Assembly: GCF_001612945.1 (NCBI RefSeq)
Contig: NZ_BDBK01000001.1
Coordinates: 310,001 to 374,000, forward strand
DNA: 64,000 nt
Source of the DNA: Nocardia inohanensis NBRC 100128
Lineage (GTDB): Bacteria > Actinomycetota > Actinomycetes > Mycobacteriales > Mycobacteriaceae
Reading direction: 5' to 3'
The notes beneath the pieces are model-generated. The model was not told where the DNA came from and searched no databases. It worked only from the letters and a program-made list of their open reading frames with translations. Position numbers and translations under genes: made by a program. Shown here in pieces: positions 24,083 to 32,080 of the stretch (its first letter is position 1; every line of letters begins with the position of its first letter).

Positions 24083-25129
24083 GTGAAGGCCACAGACCAC
24101 CCGAGCCCGACCGCGACCGGAGCCCGACCCGACCTGGATCCGGACAATCCCGACAGCCCCGCCGAATTGTCGAAACCCTCGCTGATCGCGGTGGTCCGGC
24201 GCGCGGCCCGGGAATTCAAGCGCGACAACCTGACCGACCTGGCCGCGGCCCTCACCTACTACGGGGTGCTGTCGATCGTGCCCGGCCTGATCGTGATGGT
24301 CTCGCTGCTGGGCCTGCTCGGACCCGACGCCACCGGCGAAGTGATGAACCAGGTGCAGCAGATCGCGCCCGGCTCCAGCGCCGAGTTCGTGCACAACCTC
24401 ATCACCCAGGCCCAGTCCAGCCGGAGCGGGGCGGGCCTCGGGGCGATTCTGGGCCTGGCGATCGCACTGTGGTCGGCGTCCGGATACGTGGCGGCCTTCA
24501 TGCGCGCCTCCAATGTGGTCTACGGGATCGGTGAGGGCCGGCCGATCTGGAAGACCGCGCCGATCCGGCTCGGAGTCACCATCGTCGCGGTGATCCTGCT
24601 GGTGCTCAGCGCCATCATCGTGGTGGTGAGCGGGCCGGTCGCCCGGCAGCTCGGCGACTTCCTGAACCTGGGCGATACCGCGGTGCTGGTGTGGAGCATC
24701 GCCAAGTGGCCGGTGCTTTTCGTGCTGGTGACGGTGCTGCTGGCGATCCTGTTCTGGGCCAGCCCGAACGCCAAACAGGGCGGGGTGAAATGGGTCAGCC
24801 CCGGCGGAGTCGTGGCCGTCCTCATCTGGCTGATCATCTCCGGCGGGTTCGCGCTCTACGTCGCCAACTTCTCCTCCTACGACAAGACCTACGGATCGCT
24901 CGCGGGCGTGGTCATCTTCCTGGTGTGGCTGTGGCTGAGCAATATCGCGCTGCTGCTGGGCGCGGAGATCAATGCCGAACTCGACCACGGCAAGGCCATC
25001 GCGGAAGGGCTGCCCGAGGACGTGACCCCCTTCGCCGAGCCCCGCGATACCCGCAAGCTCGATCCGCAGGACCGGAACGCGATCGAGGCGGCGCGGTTGG
25101 GGCGCTCCAACCCGGGTACGCAGGAGTAA
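24083..25129 (+). CDS. YihY/BrkB family membrane protein, 348 aa
   Basis: Six to eight transmembrane helices after an Asp/Pro-rich N-terminal tail of about 45 residues. Family motifs include DLAAALTYYGVLSIVPGLIV (helix 1), YVAAFMRASNVVYG and GGVVAVLIWLIISGGFALYV, then YGSLAGVVIFLVWLWLSN. It is the former RNase BN family, now regarded as an envelope membrane protein of unknown transport role. The C-terminal tail is charged and cytoplasmic. The gene for a small membrane protein follows by 37 bp. Confidence 0.92.
   Translation: MKATDHPSPTATGARPDLDPDNPDSPAELSKPSLIAVVRRAAREFKRDNLTDLAAALTYYGVLSIVPGLIVMVSLLGLLGPDATGEVMNQVQQIAPGSSAEFVHNLITQAQSSRSGAGLGAILGLAIALWSASGYVAAFMRASNVVYGIGEGRPIWKTAPIRLGVTIVAVILLVLSAIIVVVSGPVARQLGDFLNLGDTAVLVWSIAKWPVLFVLVTVLLAILFWASPNAKQGGVKWVSPGGVVAVLIWLIISGGFALYVANFSSYDKTYGSLAGVVIFLVWLWLSNIALLLGAEINAELDHGKAIAEGLPEDVTPFAEPRDTRKLDPQDRNAIEAARLGRSNPGTQE
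25095..25119 (+). promoter_or_regulatory. SigF/SigB-like promoter inside the BrkB 3' end
   Basis: GGTT (25095-25098), 15 bp, GGGTAC (25114-25119). Start near 25127, leader about 40 nt to the ATG at 25167. Identical -35 to the sites at 29608 and 33561. Confidence 0.55.
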
Positions 25130-25166
25130 CGACGAGTTCGCGCGTCCTCGTGAAGGGAGATTTCGC

Positions 25167-25481
25167 ATGATGACTGGTCGAGAAACCATGAACCGGTTCC
25201 CGGGTGAGCCGCAGCCGCGGCGCTGGCGCAGGCCGCGCCGCCATGCCGGTGAAGGCATCGAGGACGGCATCAATGTGGTGGGCGCGGTGCTGGCCGGTCT
25301 GGGCATCGTCGCGCTGGCGCTGGCCTTGGTCGCGGCCGGGTACGGTTTCGCCGGATGGGCCACGGTCGCCGGTATCGCCTGCGTGGTGTTGTTCCTGGCC
25401 GGCGTGACGGTGATCTATCTCGAATGGCGTCGCCGCCGGGCGCAGGAGGGTCCCGAGACCGAAGAGCGGCAGGGACATTGA
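25167..25481 (+). CDS. Small two-helix membrane protein (UsfY-like layout), 104 aa
   Basis: A basic Arg-rich N-terminal tail is followed by two hydrophobic helices (about 38-60 and 64-85) ending in EWRRRRAQ. The layout, with GWATVAGIACVVLFLAG in the second helix, recalls UsfY, encoded beside sigF in mycobacteria, but I cannot confirm homology by eye. GAAGGGAG lies 7 nt before the ATG. A SigF-like promoter precedes it, in keeping with that idea. Confidence 0.7.
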   Translation: MMTGRETMNRFPGEPQPRRWRRPRRHAGEGIEDGINVVGAVLAGLGIVALALALVAAGYGFAGWATVAGIACVVLFLAGVTVIYLEWRRRRAQEGPETEERQGH

Positions 25482-25496
25482 CCGGAGCGCCCGCCA

Positions 25497-26318
25497 TCAC
25501 CGCACCGGCGTCCATCCGCTCGCGCCGCCGACGTATTCGAGCAGCCCGAGACGGGTGAACTCGTCCAGCCAGCCGCGCATCGGCCAGACGCCCCAGCGGC
25601 GGTAGAAGATCCGGGCGTTGGCCAGGATGTCGGGCAGGTGTTCGACAGGCGGGTCCGAGACGGGGTGGTGCTGATGGTAGGCATGCGCCCCGCCGACCCA
25701 ATGCATGCCGACACCGGCTGCCGCGGCGCGGTAGGCGAAATCGGTGTCCTCGGCACCGTAGCCGCGATATCCGGTGTCGAATCCGCCCGTCCTGCGCCAG
25801 GTTCCGGAATCGACGGCGAACGACAGCGACCAGAAGAGGTTGTGATCGGCGCCGGTGAGCACCCGATCGTCGGCGGGCGCGGGGCGGCCGGGGTGCGGAT
25901 TGCGGTGGTGGGGCAGGGCGCGGACGTCGTATCCGGTGGGCGGGGGCGGCGGCAGATAGGTGACGGGCCCGCACAGCAGGGCGGCGGTCTCCCGGTCGCC
26001 GGCGCTCACCTCGTGGTAGCGCTCGATGGCCCCCGGGTCGGGCATACAGTCCACGTCCAGGAAGATCAATAGCTCGGCGTCGCGCCGAAGCGCCTGTCGC
26101 GCACCGAGATTGCGGGCGGCGGCCAGCGGCAGTGGGGCAGGGGCGGACATCGGTACGCCGCGGGCGGGGCCGTCGCGGACCGCGTCGAGGACGTCGGGGT
26201 CGTTCATCGCCACCACGATGTAGTCGTCGGGCATGCGGGTGCCCAGCGTCACTGCCTCTATCTGCTTGCGGAGGTGGGGGATTCGCCGGGCGGCGATGGT
26301 GATGAGCGCTGTCTTCAT
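25497..26318 (-). CDS. Family 2 (galactosyltransferase-like) glycosyltransferase, 273 aa
   Basis: GT-A fold enzyme using a nucleotide sugar. The metal-binding DVD is at residues 88-90 (in LLIFLDVDCMPD), and the second acidic motif GYRGYGAEDTDFAYR lies at about 183-197, followed by HAYHQHH, a typical His-rich end of the active site in this subfamily. Last of four glycosyltransferase genes on this strand; its ATG overlaps the stop of the preceding gene as ATGA. Sugar and acceptor unknown. Confidence 0.88.
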   Translation of the reverse strand: MKTALITIAARRIPHLRKQIEAVTLGTRMPDDYIVVAMNDPDVLDAVRDGPARGVPMSAPAPLPLAAARNLGARQALRRDAELLIFLDVDCMPDPGAIERYHEVSAGDRETAALLCGPVTYLPPPPPTGYDVRALPHHRNPHPGRPAPADDRVLTGADHNLFWSLSFAVDSGTWRRTGGFDTGYRGYGAEDTDFAYRAAAAGVGMHWVGGAHAYHQHHPVSDPPVEHLPDILANARIFYRRWGVWPMRGWLDEFTRLGLLEYVGGASGWTPVR

Positions 26319-27307
26319 CGCGCCGCCCGCGCGGTGCGGCGGACACCGTCGATGACCGCGGCGGCCCGCTCGGCCGCGCCATCGGTTTCCCACTCCCGCC
26401 ACCGTCGGTCGTCGAAATTCGCGGCCCGCTCGAACAGTTCGGGCCATTCGGCGAGCGCCGGCCAGCTCCTGGAAACCGTTGCCAGGCCGGCGGTTTCGAG
26501 GGTGTGCGCGGTCGCCTGCTGTTCCCCGAACGGGCGCGCCGCGGGGATCACCAGCGCGGGCCGCGCCGCGGCGGCGATATCGGCGATGGCTCCCTGCCCC
26601 GCATGGCTGACGACGAGATGGGACGTGCACAGTCGCGGCCACAGATCGTCGATCCAGTTCGCCGAACCCGCTGTGTGCCAGCGATAGTCGGGGTAGCGGT
26701 GCGCGCAGTCCCGGACCGCGGCATCGGTGAAGGCATCGCCGCCCGCACCCGACAAGATCGTGATCGTCTTACGGTCCGCTGCGCGGCGCGGGATCCCCGG
26801 CCCGGTGAAGCGGGTGATTCCTCCGACATAGTGTGTTTTGTGCTCGTATCGCCGTAGCCATTCCGGTCGGTAGTGCTGGCGGGGCCAGGCCGCGATCAGC
26901 GCGTCCGCCAGCTCGTGCAGCATGCGGTGGGGATGGTCGGTGCGGGTGCCGGGCAGCACCATGGTGATCACCGGGATGCCGTGCAAGCGCGCCAGCAGGG
27001 CGACTTCGACGGAGACGTCGGCCACCACCGCCTCGGGTTCCTCGGCGGCGATCCACGCCGCGATGGCGGCCATTCGCGCGCGCAGACCGGGATCCTGCCG
27101 CGGCACCCAGTGCAGCGTGCCCGAGGCCGTCGCGTCCTGCGGGTCCGCCGCCGCGTCATCGGCCGGGAGCCGCAGCACGCGCCGGAACGGTCCGGTCGCA
27201 TCGGGTAGGGAGGTCAGCGCGGTGACCGGTACGTCGAGGTGGGCGCAGACCGCGCGGGCCCGCATCAGATGCCCGCGGCCCTGATGGTGGATGTAATAGC
27301 CGATCAT
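26315..27307 (-). CDS. GT-B glycosyltransferase, MurG/MGT-like, 330 aa
   Basis: N-terminal HHQGRGHLMRA (residues 7-17) matches the glycine-rich acceptor-side loop of GT1/GT28 enzymes. The C-terminal half has SHAGQGAIADIAAAARPALVI, the donor-binding motif of the same group. No membrane helix. It lies third in the four-gene operon, with ATGA overlaps on both sides (27304-27307 and 26315-26318). Probably adds a sugar to a glycolipid or polyketide-like acceptor; no acceptor gene is linked. Confidence 0.85.
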   Translation of the reverse strand: MIGYYIHHQGRGHLMRARAVCAHLDVPVTALTSLPDATGPFRRVLRLPADDAAADPQDATASGTLHWVPRQDPGLRARMAAIAAWIAAEEPEAVVADVSVEVALLARLHGIPVITMVLPGTRTDHPHRMLHELADALIAAWPRQHYRPEWLRRYEHKTHYVGGITRFTGPGIPRRAADRKTITILSGAGGDAFTDAAVRDCAHRYPDYRWHTAGSANWIDDLWPRLCTSHLVVSHAGQGAIADIAAAARPALVIPAARPFGEQQATAHTLETAGLATVSRSWPALAEWPELFERAANFDDRRWREWETDGAAERAAAVIDGVRRTARAAR

Positions 27308-28407
27308 GCGAGCGCCGCCCGCGCCGCATCCGCCAGCTCCAGATAGCGGCGAATGTAGGCGTCGGTCGCGCGCCGGTGCCCGCAGACCTCGACCGCGCGC
27401 CGGCGCACCTGCTGTCGCGGCAGGCGGGCCGCCGCGCCGACCGCGTTCGCCATCGCCGCGGTGTCGCCGGGCTCCACCAGCCGCCCGCAGCTGTCGTCGA
27501 CGATCTCGGGGATGCCGCCGCGTGCGAACGCCAGTACCGGAGTTCCGCACGCCAGCGCCTCGGCCACCACCAAGCCGTACGGTTCGTCCCACACCGGCGT
27601 CACCAATGCCGCCGCGCACGAACCCAGCAGTGCCGCAAGCGGTCCGGACCGCAGATGCCCGTGGTATCGCACCTGCGAACTCAACCGCGGCGCGACCGCG
27701 TCCCGGAAATAGCGGGCGTCACCGACCGGTCCGGCCAGGTGCAGGCGGCGCCCGGCCAGTCGCGCGGCCTCGATCGCCAGATGCGTGCCCTTCTCCGGCA
27801 CGATCCGCCCGAACCAGATCAGGTCGCCGCCACCGGAACCCAGCGGCCACGCGGTGAGGTCGATGCCGTTGCTGATGATGTCCACGGCCGGCAGCAGATG
27901 ACGCCAGGAATCGGCGGTATGCCGGCTGACCGCGACGAATTGTGAACCGGCGCCGCCGGTTACGGTGACCGCCGATTCCAGCCACGGCGTCGGCGGCGTG
28001 TGCAGCGTGGTCAGCATCGGCACGGTCAGCGACGGGGCCATCGCGACCGGCAGATAGTGCAGGCTGTGATTGTGGATCACGTCGAAGCGGCGGCCGTCGT
28101 CGGCGACGAGTTCCATCATCAGCTCGAGATAGGCGTGATGGTCGGCCAGGAACGCCCGCGGGGGCATCGAGACGTCACCGGCGGCGGCCTCGCTGACCCG
28201 GATGGTCTGCACCGGTGGCGATTCCGTGCCCAGCTGCGGGTCGCTGCCCGCGCCCGCGAACAGGGTGACCCGGTGCCCGTCGCGATGCAGGGCCCGTGTC
28301 AGATGCCAGACGTGGGACTCCAGCCCGCCCGCGAACGGCTGCACGATCGGATGCCGGTTCGAGGCCACCACCGCGATGCGCAGCCCGCGGCGCGACCGCC
28401 CGGTCAC
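27304..28407 (-). CDS. Family 4 glycosyltransferase, 367 aa
   Basis: GT-B enzyme of GT4. The N-terminal GGLESHVWHLTRAL is the acceptor-side glycine-rich loop; the C-terminal domain has LIWFGRIVPEKGTHLAIEAA and EALACGTPVLAFARGGIPEIV, the retaining GT4 donor site with its E-x7-E type motif. Start GTG at 28405-28407, which overlaps the stop of the upstream gene as GTGA; a longer in-frame N-terminus is Arg-rich and not protein-like. Second gene of the operon. Confidence 0.9.
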   Translation of the reverse strand: MTGRSRRGLRIAVVASNRHPIVQPFAGGLESHVWHLTRALHRDGHRVTLFAGAGSDPQLGTESPPVQTIRVSEAAAGDVSMPPRAFLADHHAYLELMMELVADDGRRFDVIHNHSLHYLPVAMAPSLTVPMLTTLHTPPTPWLESAVTVTGGAGSQFVAVSRHTADSWRHLLPAVDIISNGIDLTAWPLGSGGGDLIWFGRIVPEKGTHLAIEAARLAGRRLHLAGPVGDARYFRDAVAPRLSSQVRYHGHLRSGPLAALLGSCAAALVTPVWDEPYGLVVAEALACGTPVLAFARGGIPEIVDDSCGRLVEPGDTAAMANAVGAAARLPRQQVRRRAVEVCGHRRATDAYIRRYLELADAARAALA

Positions 28408-29480
28408 CGCAGCAGGCTCTCGTAGAGGCGCCGGTGCGCGAGCGCGATGGACTCGCGTTCGGCCCGGCGGTCCGGCCACTTCGCGCGCGGTGCCCGCGAA
28501 CGGTAGGTGTCGAGGATCGCCCGCCGCAGCGAACCGGGGTCGAAGCGCCGCTCGTCGAATCGGTAGACGGCGCAACGCCGTTGCTGGTGATAGAAGCCGC
28601 AGTCGGGCGCGACCACGGCGGTGCCCAGATCGTGACAGGCCTCCAGCCAGCCGGAGTGGGTGCCGAAGCGATAGGGCAGCACCGAGACGGTCAGCGACGA
28701 AAGGTATTGCCACAGTTCGTCATCGGTGAAGTACGGGTGCACGCGAACCCGGACCCCGGGCCGGTCGCCCAGCGCGGTCAGCGTGTCACCGGTGTGCGGG
28801 TCGTACCAGTGGTTGCCGGGTTCGAACAGTTCGTCGTGCAGGTCGATGCGCAATTCGGCATCGGGCAGCGCGGGCACCACCTCGCACAGCGTCTCCAGCA
28901 CCGGCAGCGGATCCATGTTCGCGCGCAGGCTTTTCACGTGCACGCCCACCACGAACCGTTGCTCGCGAGGCCGGGGCGCCCGCATCAAATCGGGTTCGAC
29001 CACGTGCGGGTGGGCCAGGACATGGGCCGTGCGGTCCCACCGCTCGGCGATGGCCCGGGCAGCGCCGGGCGTGAGGGTGATCAACGCGTCGGCGGCCGGC
29101 ACCAGGGTATCGAGCAGGCGATTGTGGGTGGCCGGATCCGGCTGGTGCGGGTTGCGCAGATCGTGCACGGTGTAGACGAGGGGTTTGCCGTGTTCGCGCA
29201 ACAGCTCCACGATCTCGCGCAAGGTGTGCGGCGGCACCGCGTCGAACCCGAAATGGATATGGAACAGGTCGAATTCGTGGTGATGCGCGCGAATCCAGGC
29301 GGGGTCGAGCATGACCGGCGGCCACCAGCCGCCCGGCACCTTGCGGCCGTCCGCGGGCACCGGATCGTCCAGGCGCAGCACCGCGTCCGTTCCGTCCACC
29401 GGCGCGAGATGCCGCACGTACACGTGCGACGCCGGTACCGATGCCACACGGATCACGGTGGTCGATTCGAGCACCGACAT
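28404..29480 (-). CDS. Family 4-like glycosyltransferase, 358 aa, first gene of glycan operon
   Basis: GT-B fold, more divergent than its neighbour. Recognisable parts are FDLFHIHFGFDAVPP and LVYTVHDLRNPH in the N-terminal domain, and VSVLPYRFGTHSGWLEACHDLGTAVVAPDCG in the donor-binding domain. It starts the four-gene operon, with GAAAGGGG 5 nt before the ATG and a SigF-like promoter at 29535-29559. It may add the first sugar of the glycan made by the operon. Confidence 0.85.
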   Translation of the reverse strand: MSVLESTTVIRVASVPASHVYVRHLAPVDGTDAVLRLDDPVPADGRKVPGGWWPPVMLDPAWIRAHHHEFDLFHIHFGFDAVPPHTLREIVELLREHGKPLVYTVHDLRNPHQPDPATHNRLLDTLVPAADALITLTPGAARAIAERWDRTAHVLAHPHVVEPDLMRAPRPREQRFVVGVHVKSLRANMDPLPVLETLCEVVPALPDAELRIDLHDELFEPGNHWYDPHTGDTLTALGDRPGVRVRVHPYFTDDELWQYLSSLTVSVLPYRFGTHSGWLEACHDLGTAVVAPDCGFYHQQRRCAVYRFDERRFDPGSLRRAILDTYRSRAPRAKWPDRRAERESIALAHRRLYESLLR

Positions 29481-29534
29481 GTCGCCCCTTTCGTTGTGAA
29501 TTGTCCGGTCCGATCCCGATCTTGTGCATGCGAG

Positions 29535-29559
29535 CTACCCGTGCAGCCGGGGAGCAAAC
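29535..29559 (-). promoter_or_regulatory. SigF/SigB-like promoter of the glycosyltransferase operon
   Basis: Minus strand: GTTT (29559-29556), 15 bp, GGGTAG (29540-29535). Start near 29527, leader about 47 nt to the ATG at 29480. Divergent from the similar site at 29608-29632. Confidence 0.6.
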
Positions 29560-29607
29560 GGAGCCGGAACGAGAACGCCGTGCCGCGCGAGCTTCTCGCC
29601 GATTGCC

Positions 29608-29632
29608 GGTTGAAGTGCGGCGCCCGGGGTAG
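29608..29632 (+). promoter_or_regulatory. SigF/SigB-like promoter of the molybdopterin oxidoreductase gene
   Basis: GGTT (29608-29611), 15 bp, GGGTAG (29627-29632). Start near 29640, leader about 80 nt. Forms a divergent pair with the glycosyltransferase operon promoter. Confidence 0.5.
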
Positions 29633-29719
29633 CTCCGCGGTGAGGTGCGGGTTTGCGCGTCGCCGCGGGCGATCCGCGGTGGTCGTTCCCGAGCCGGTGG
29701 ATCACTGGACGGAGGAGAA

Positions 29720-32080
29720 ATGCGGCAGCGCAAGGCAGAGCGCGGTGAAGCGGACGCCGAGGGGCGCCTCCGGCAACCGTGGGGCGATCGAACGCCGTAC
29801 GCGCGCGGTGCGCAATGGCCCGCCCGGGTCGACCTGCAACTGGCGGACGGTATCGCGGTCGAGGAGGTGGAGCGCTGGGTGCCGTCCGCGTCGGTCCTGC
29901 ACTCCAACGGCGACGCGTTCGATATCGCGGTGCGCGCGGGCCGGATCGTCGGCGTGCGCGGGCGCGGCCGGGACCGCGTCAACCGGGGCCGGCTCGACCC
30001 CAAGGACCTGTTCGGATGGCAGGCCACCGCCTCACCCGACCGGTTGCACACACCCCAGATGCGGGTGGACGGCCGGTTGACGCCGGTGGACTGGGACACC
30101 GCCATGAATCGAATCGTCGCTCGCACAAGGGAATTGCTGCACGGACCCGGGCCGGACGCGATCGGCTTCTACACCAGCGGGCAGCTGTTCCTGGAGGAGT
30201 ACTACACGCTCGCCGTCATCGCGCGCGGCGGCATCGGCACCAATCATCTGGACGGCAACACCAGGCTGTGCACCGCCACGGCCGGCGAGAGCCTCAAGGA
30301 ATCCTTCGGCTGCGACGGCCAGCCCGGCACCTACACCGATATCGATCACGCCGACGTCATCGCGTTGTACGGGCACAATGCCGCCGAGAACCAGAGTGTG
30401 CTGTGGTCACGCATATTGGACCGGCTCGACGGCCCGCAGCCGCCCGAGTTGCTGTGCGTGGATCCTCGCCCGACCCCTGTCGCCCAGCGCGCGACCATTC
30501 ATCTCGCGCCGCTGCCGGGCACCAATATGGCCGTGATGAACGCGCTGCTGCACGAGTTGATCGAGCACGACTGGATCGACCACCGGTATATCGACGCCCA
30601 CACGATCGGATTCGCGGACCTCGCCGCGACGGTGGCGGATTGGACCCCGGAGTCGGCCGCGGCCGTCTGCGGTATCGACGCCGCCCTGCTGCGCCGGGCC
30701 GCCCGGATGCTCGGTACCGCCGAAAATCTGGTCTCGACCGTGCTGCAAGGGTTCTATCAAGCCCATCAAGCGACCGCCGCCGCGGTACAGGTCAACAACA
30801 TTCATCTGCTGCGCGGCATGCTCGGCGCGCCCGGCCGCGGCGTGTTGCAGATGAACGGCCAGCCGACCGCCCAGAACACCCGCGAATGCGGCGCGAACGG
30901 GGACCTGCCCGGATTCCGCAACTGGGCCAATCGTGCGCACGTCGAGGAACTCGCCCGGTTGTGGAACATCGAACCGGACACCCTCGGCCATGACGCTCCA
31001 CCCACCGACGCGATGAAGATGATCAGCCTGGCCGAGACCGGGCAGCTGCGCATGTTGTGGGTCTCGGCCACCAATCCCGCGGTGTCGCTGCCGGAGCTGG
31101 CGCGCATCCGCCGAATCCTCGCTAGCGACAACCTGTTTCTGGTCGTCCAGGACATCTTCCCCACCGAGACAACCGAACTCGCCGACGTCGTACTGCCGGC
31201 CGCGGCGTGGGGCGAGAAGACGGGCACCTTCACCAACGCCGATCGCACCGTGCACCTGTCCGAGCGCGCGGTCTCCCCACCGGGGTCGGCCCGCCCGGAT
31301 CTGGAGATCTTCCTGGACTTCGCGCGCCGGCTGGACCTGCGTGATCGCTCCGGCGACCCACTGCCGTCGTGGACCGACGCGGCGGGCGCGTTCGCGGCCT
31401 GGCAGCGATGCAGCGCCGGGCGTCCCTGCGACTACACCGGCCTGAGCTATGCCGCATTGCGCGAACAGGGCATCCAATGGCCCTGTGACACAGCGGATTC
31501 CATCGGGACCGAGCGCCTGTATCGGGACGGTGAATTCTTCGCGGACCCCGATACCTGCGAAAGCTTCGGCAAGGATCTGTGCACCGGCGAGCCGATCGGT
31601 GCGGACGAATACCGCGCCCGGAATCCGGACGGCCGCGCGATGCTGAAGGCGGCCCCCTACCTGGAACCGGCCGAATCGCCGTCGCCGGATTATCCGCTGG
31701 CTTTGATCACCGGCCGCACCATCTATCACTTCCACACCCGCACCAAGACCGGCCGCACCCCGCAGTTGCAGGCCGCGGCGCCGGAGGTGTGGGTCGAGAT
31801 CTCCGAGGCCGACGCCCGCGCCCATGGGATCGCCCAGGGAGATCACGTGCGGCTCACGACCCGGCGCGGCAGCGTGGTGGCGCGGGCACGACTCTCGGGC
31901 ATCCGCCCCGGCGTCGTCTTCGTCCCGTTCCATTACGGCTACTGGGATGCGCCCGGCCGCCCCCATACCCGAGCGGCCAACGAACTCACCCGCACCGACT
32001 GGGATCCCGTCTCCAAACAGCCACTGTTCAAATCCGGTGCGGCTCGGCTGACGAAGCATTCGCCTCCGCCGCGCCGGTGA
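29720..32080 (+). CDS. Molybdopterin oxidoreductase (NapA/NasA-like) lacking the N-terminal FeS-cluster cysteines, 786 aa
   Basis: Large subunit of the DMSO reductase superfamily, nearest in layout to single-subunit nitrate reductases and formate dehydrogenases. The Mo ligand is probably C184 in the segment NTRLCTATAGE. Downstream motifs GRGVLQMNGQPTAQNTRECG and LPAAAWGEKTGTFTNADRTV are normal, and the C-terminal domain (from about 660) has TGRTIYHFHTRTKTGR. At the usual [4Fe-4S] site the spacing C-x2-C-x3-C-x27-C is kept but the four residues are S58, H61, D65 and D93. GGAGGAG precedes the ATG. No NarI-like or ferredoxin partner gene is adjacent. Its end overlaps the convergent SDR gene by 53 bp. 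Substrate unknown. Confidence 0.9.
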   Translation: MRQRKAERGEADAEGRLRQPWGDRTPYARGAQWPARVDLQLADGIAVEEVERWVPSASVLHSNGDAFDIAVRAGRIVGVRGRGRDRVNRGRLDPKDLFGWQATASPDRLHTPQMRVDGRLTPVDWDTAMNRIVARTRELLHGPGPDAIGFYTSGQLFLEEYYTLAVIARGGIGTNHLDGNTRLCTATAGESLKESFGCDGQPGTYTDIDHADVIALYGHNAAENQSVLWSRILDRLDGPQPPELLCVDPRPTPVAQRATIHLAPLPGTNMAVMNALLHELIEHDWIDHRYIDAHTIGFADLAATVADWTPESAAAVCGIDAALLRRAARMLGTAENLVSTVLQGFYQAHQATAAAVQVNNIHLLRGMLGAPGRGVLQMNGQPTAQNTRECGANGDLPGFRNWANRAHVEELARLWNIEPDTLGHDAPPTDAMKMISLAETGQLRMLWVSATNPAVSLPELARIRRILASDNLFLVVQDIFPTETTELADVVLPAAAWGEKTGTFTNADRTVHLSERAVSPPGSARPDLEIFLDFARRLDLRDRSGDPLPSWTDAAGAFAAWQRCSAGRPCDYTGLSYAALREQGIQWPCDTADSIGTERLYRDGEFFADPDTCESFGKDLCTGEPIGADEYRARNPDGRAMLKAAPYLEPAESPSPDYPLALITGRTIYHFHTRTKTGRTPQLQAAAPEVWVEISEADARAHGIAQGDHVRLTTRRGSVVARARLSGIRPGVVFVPFHYGYWDAPGRPHTRAANELTRTDWDPVSKQPLFKSGAARLTKHSPPPRR

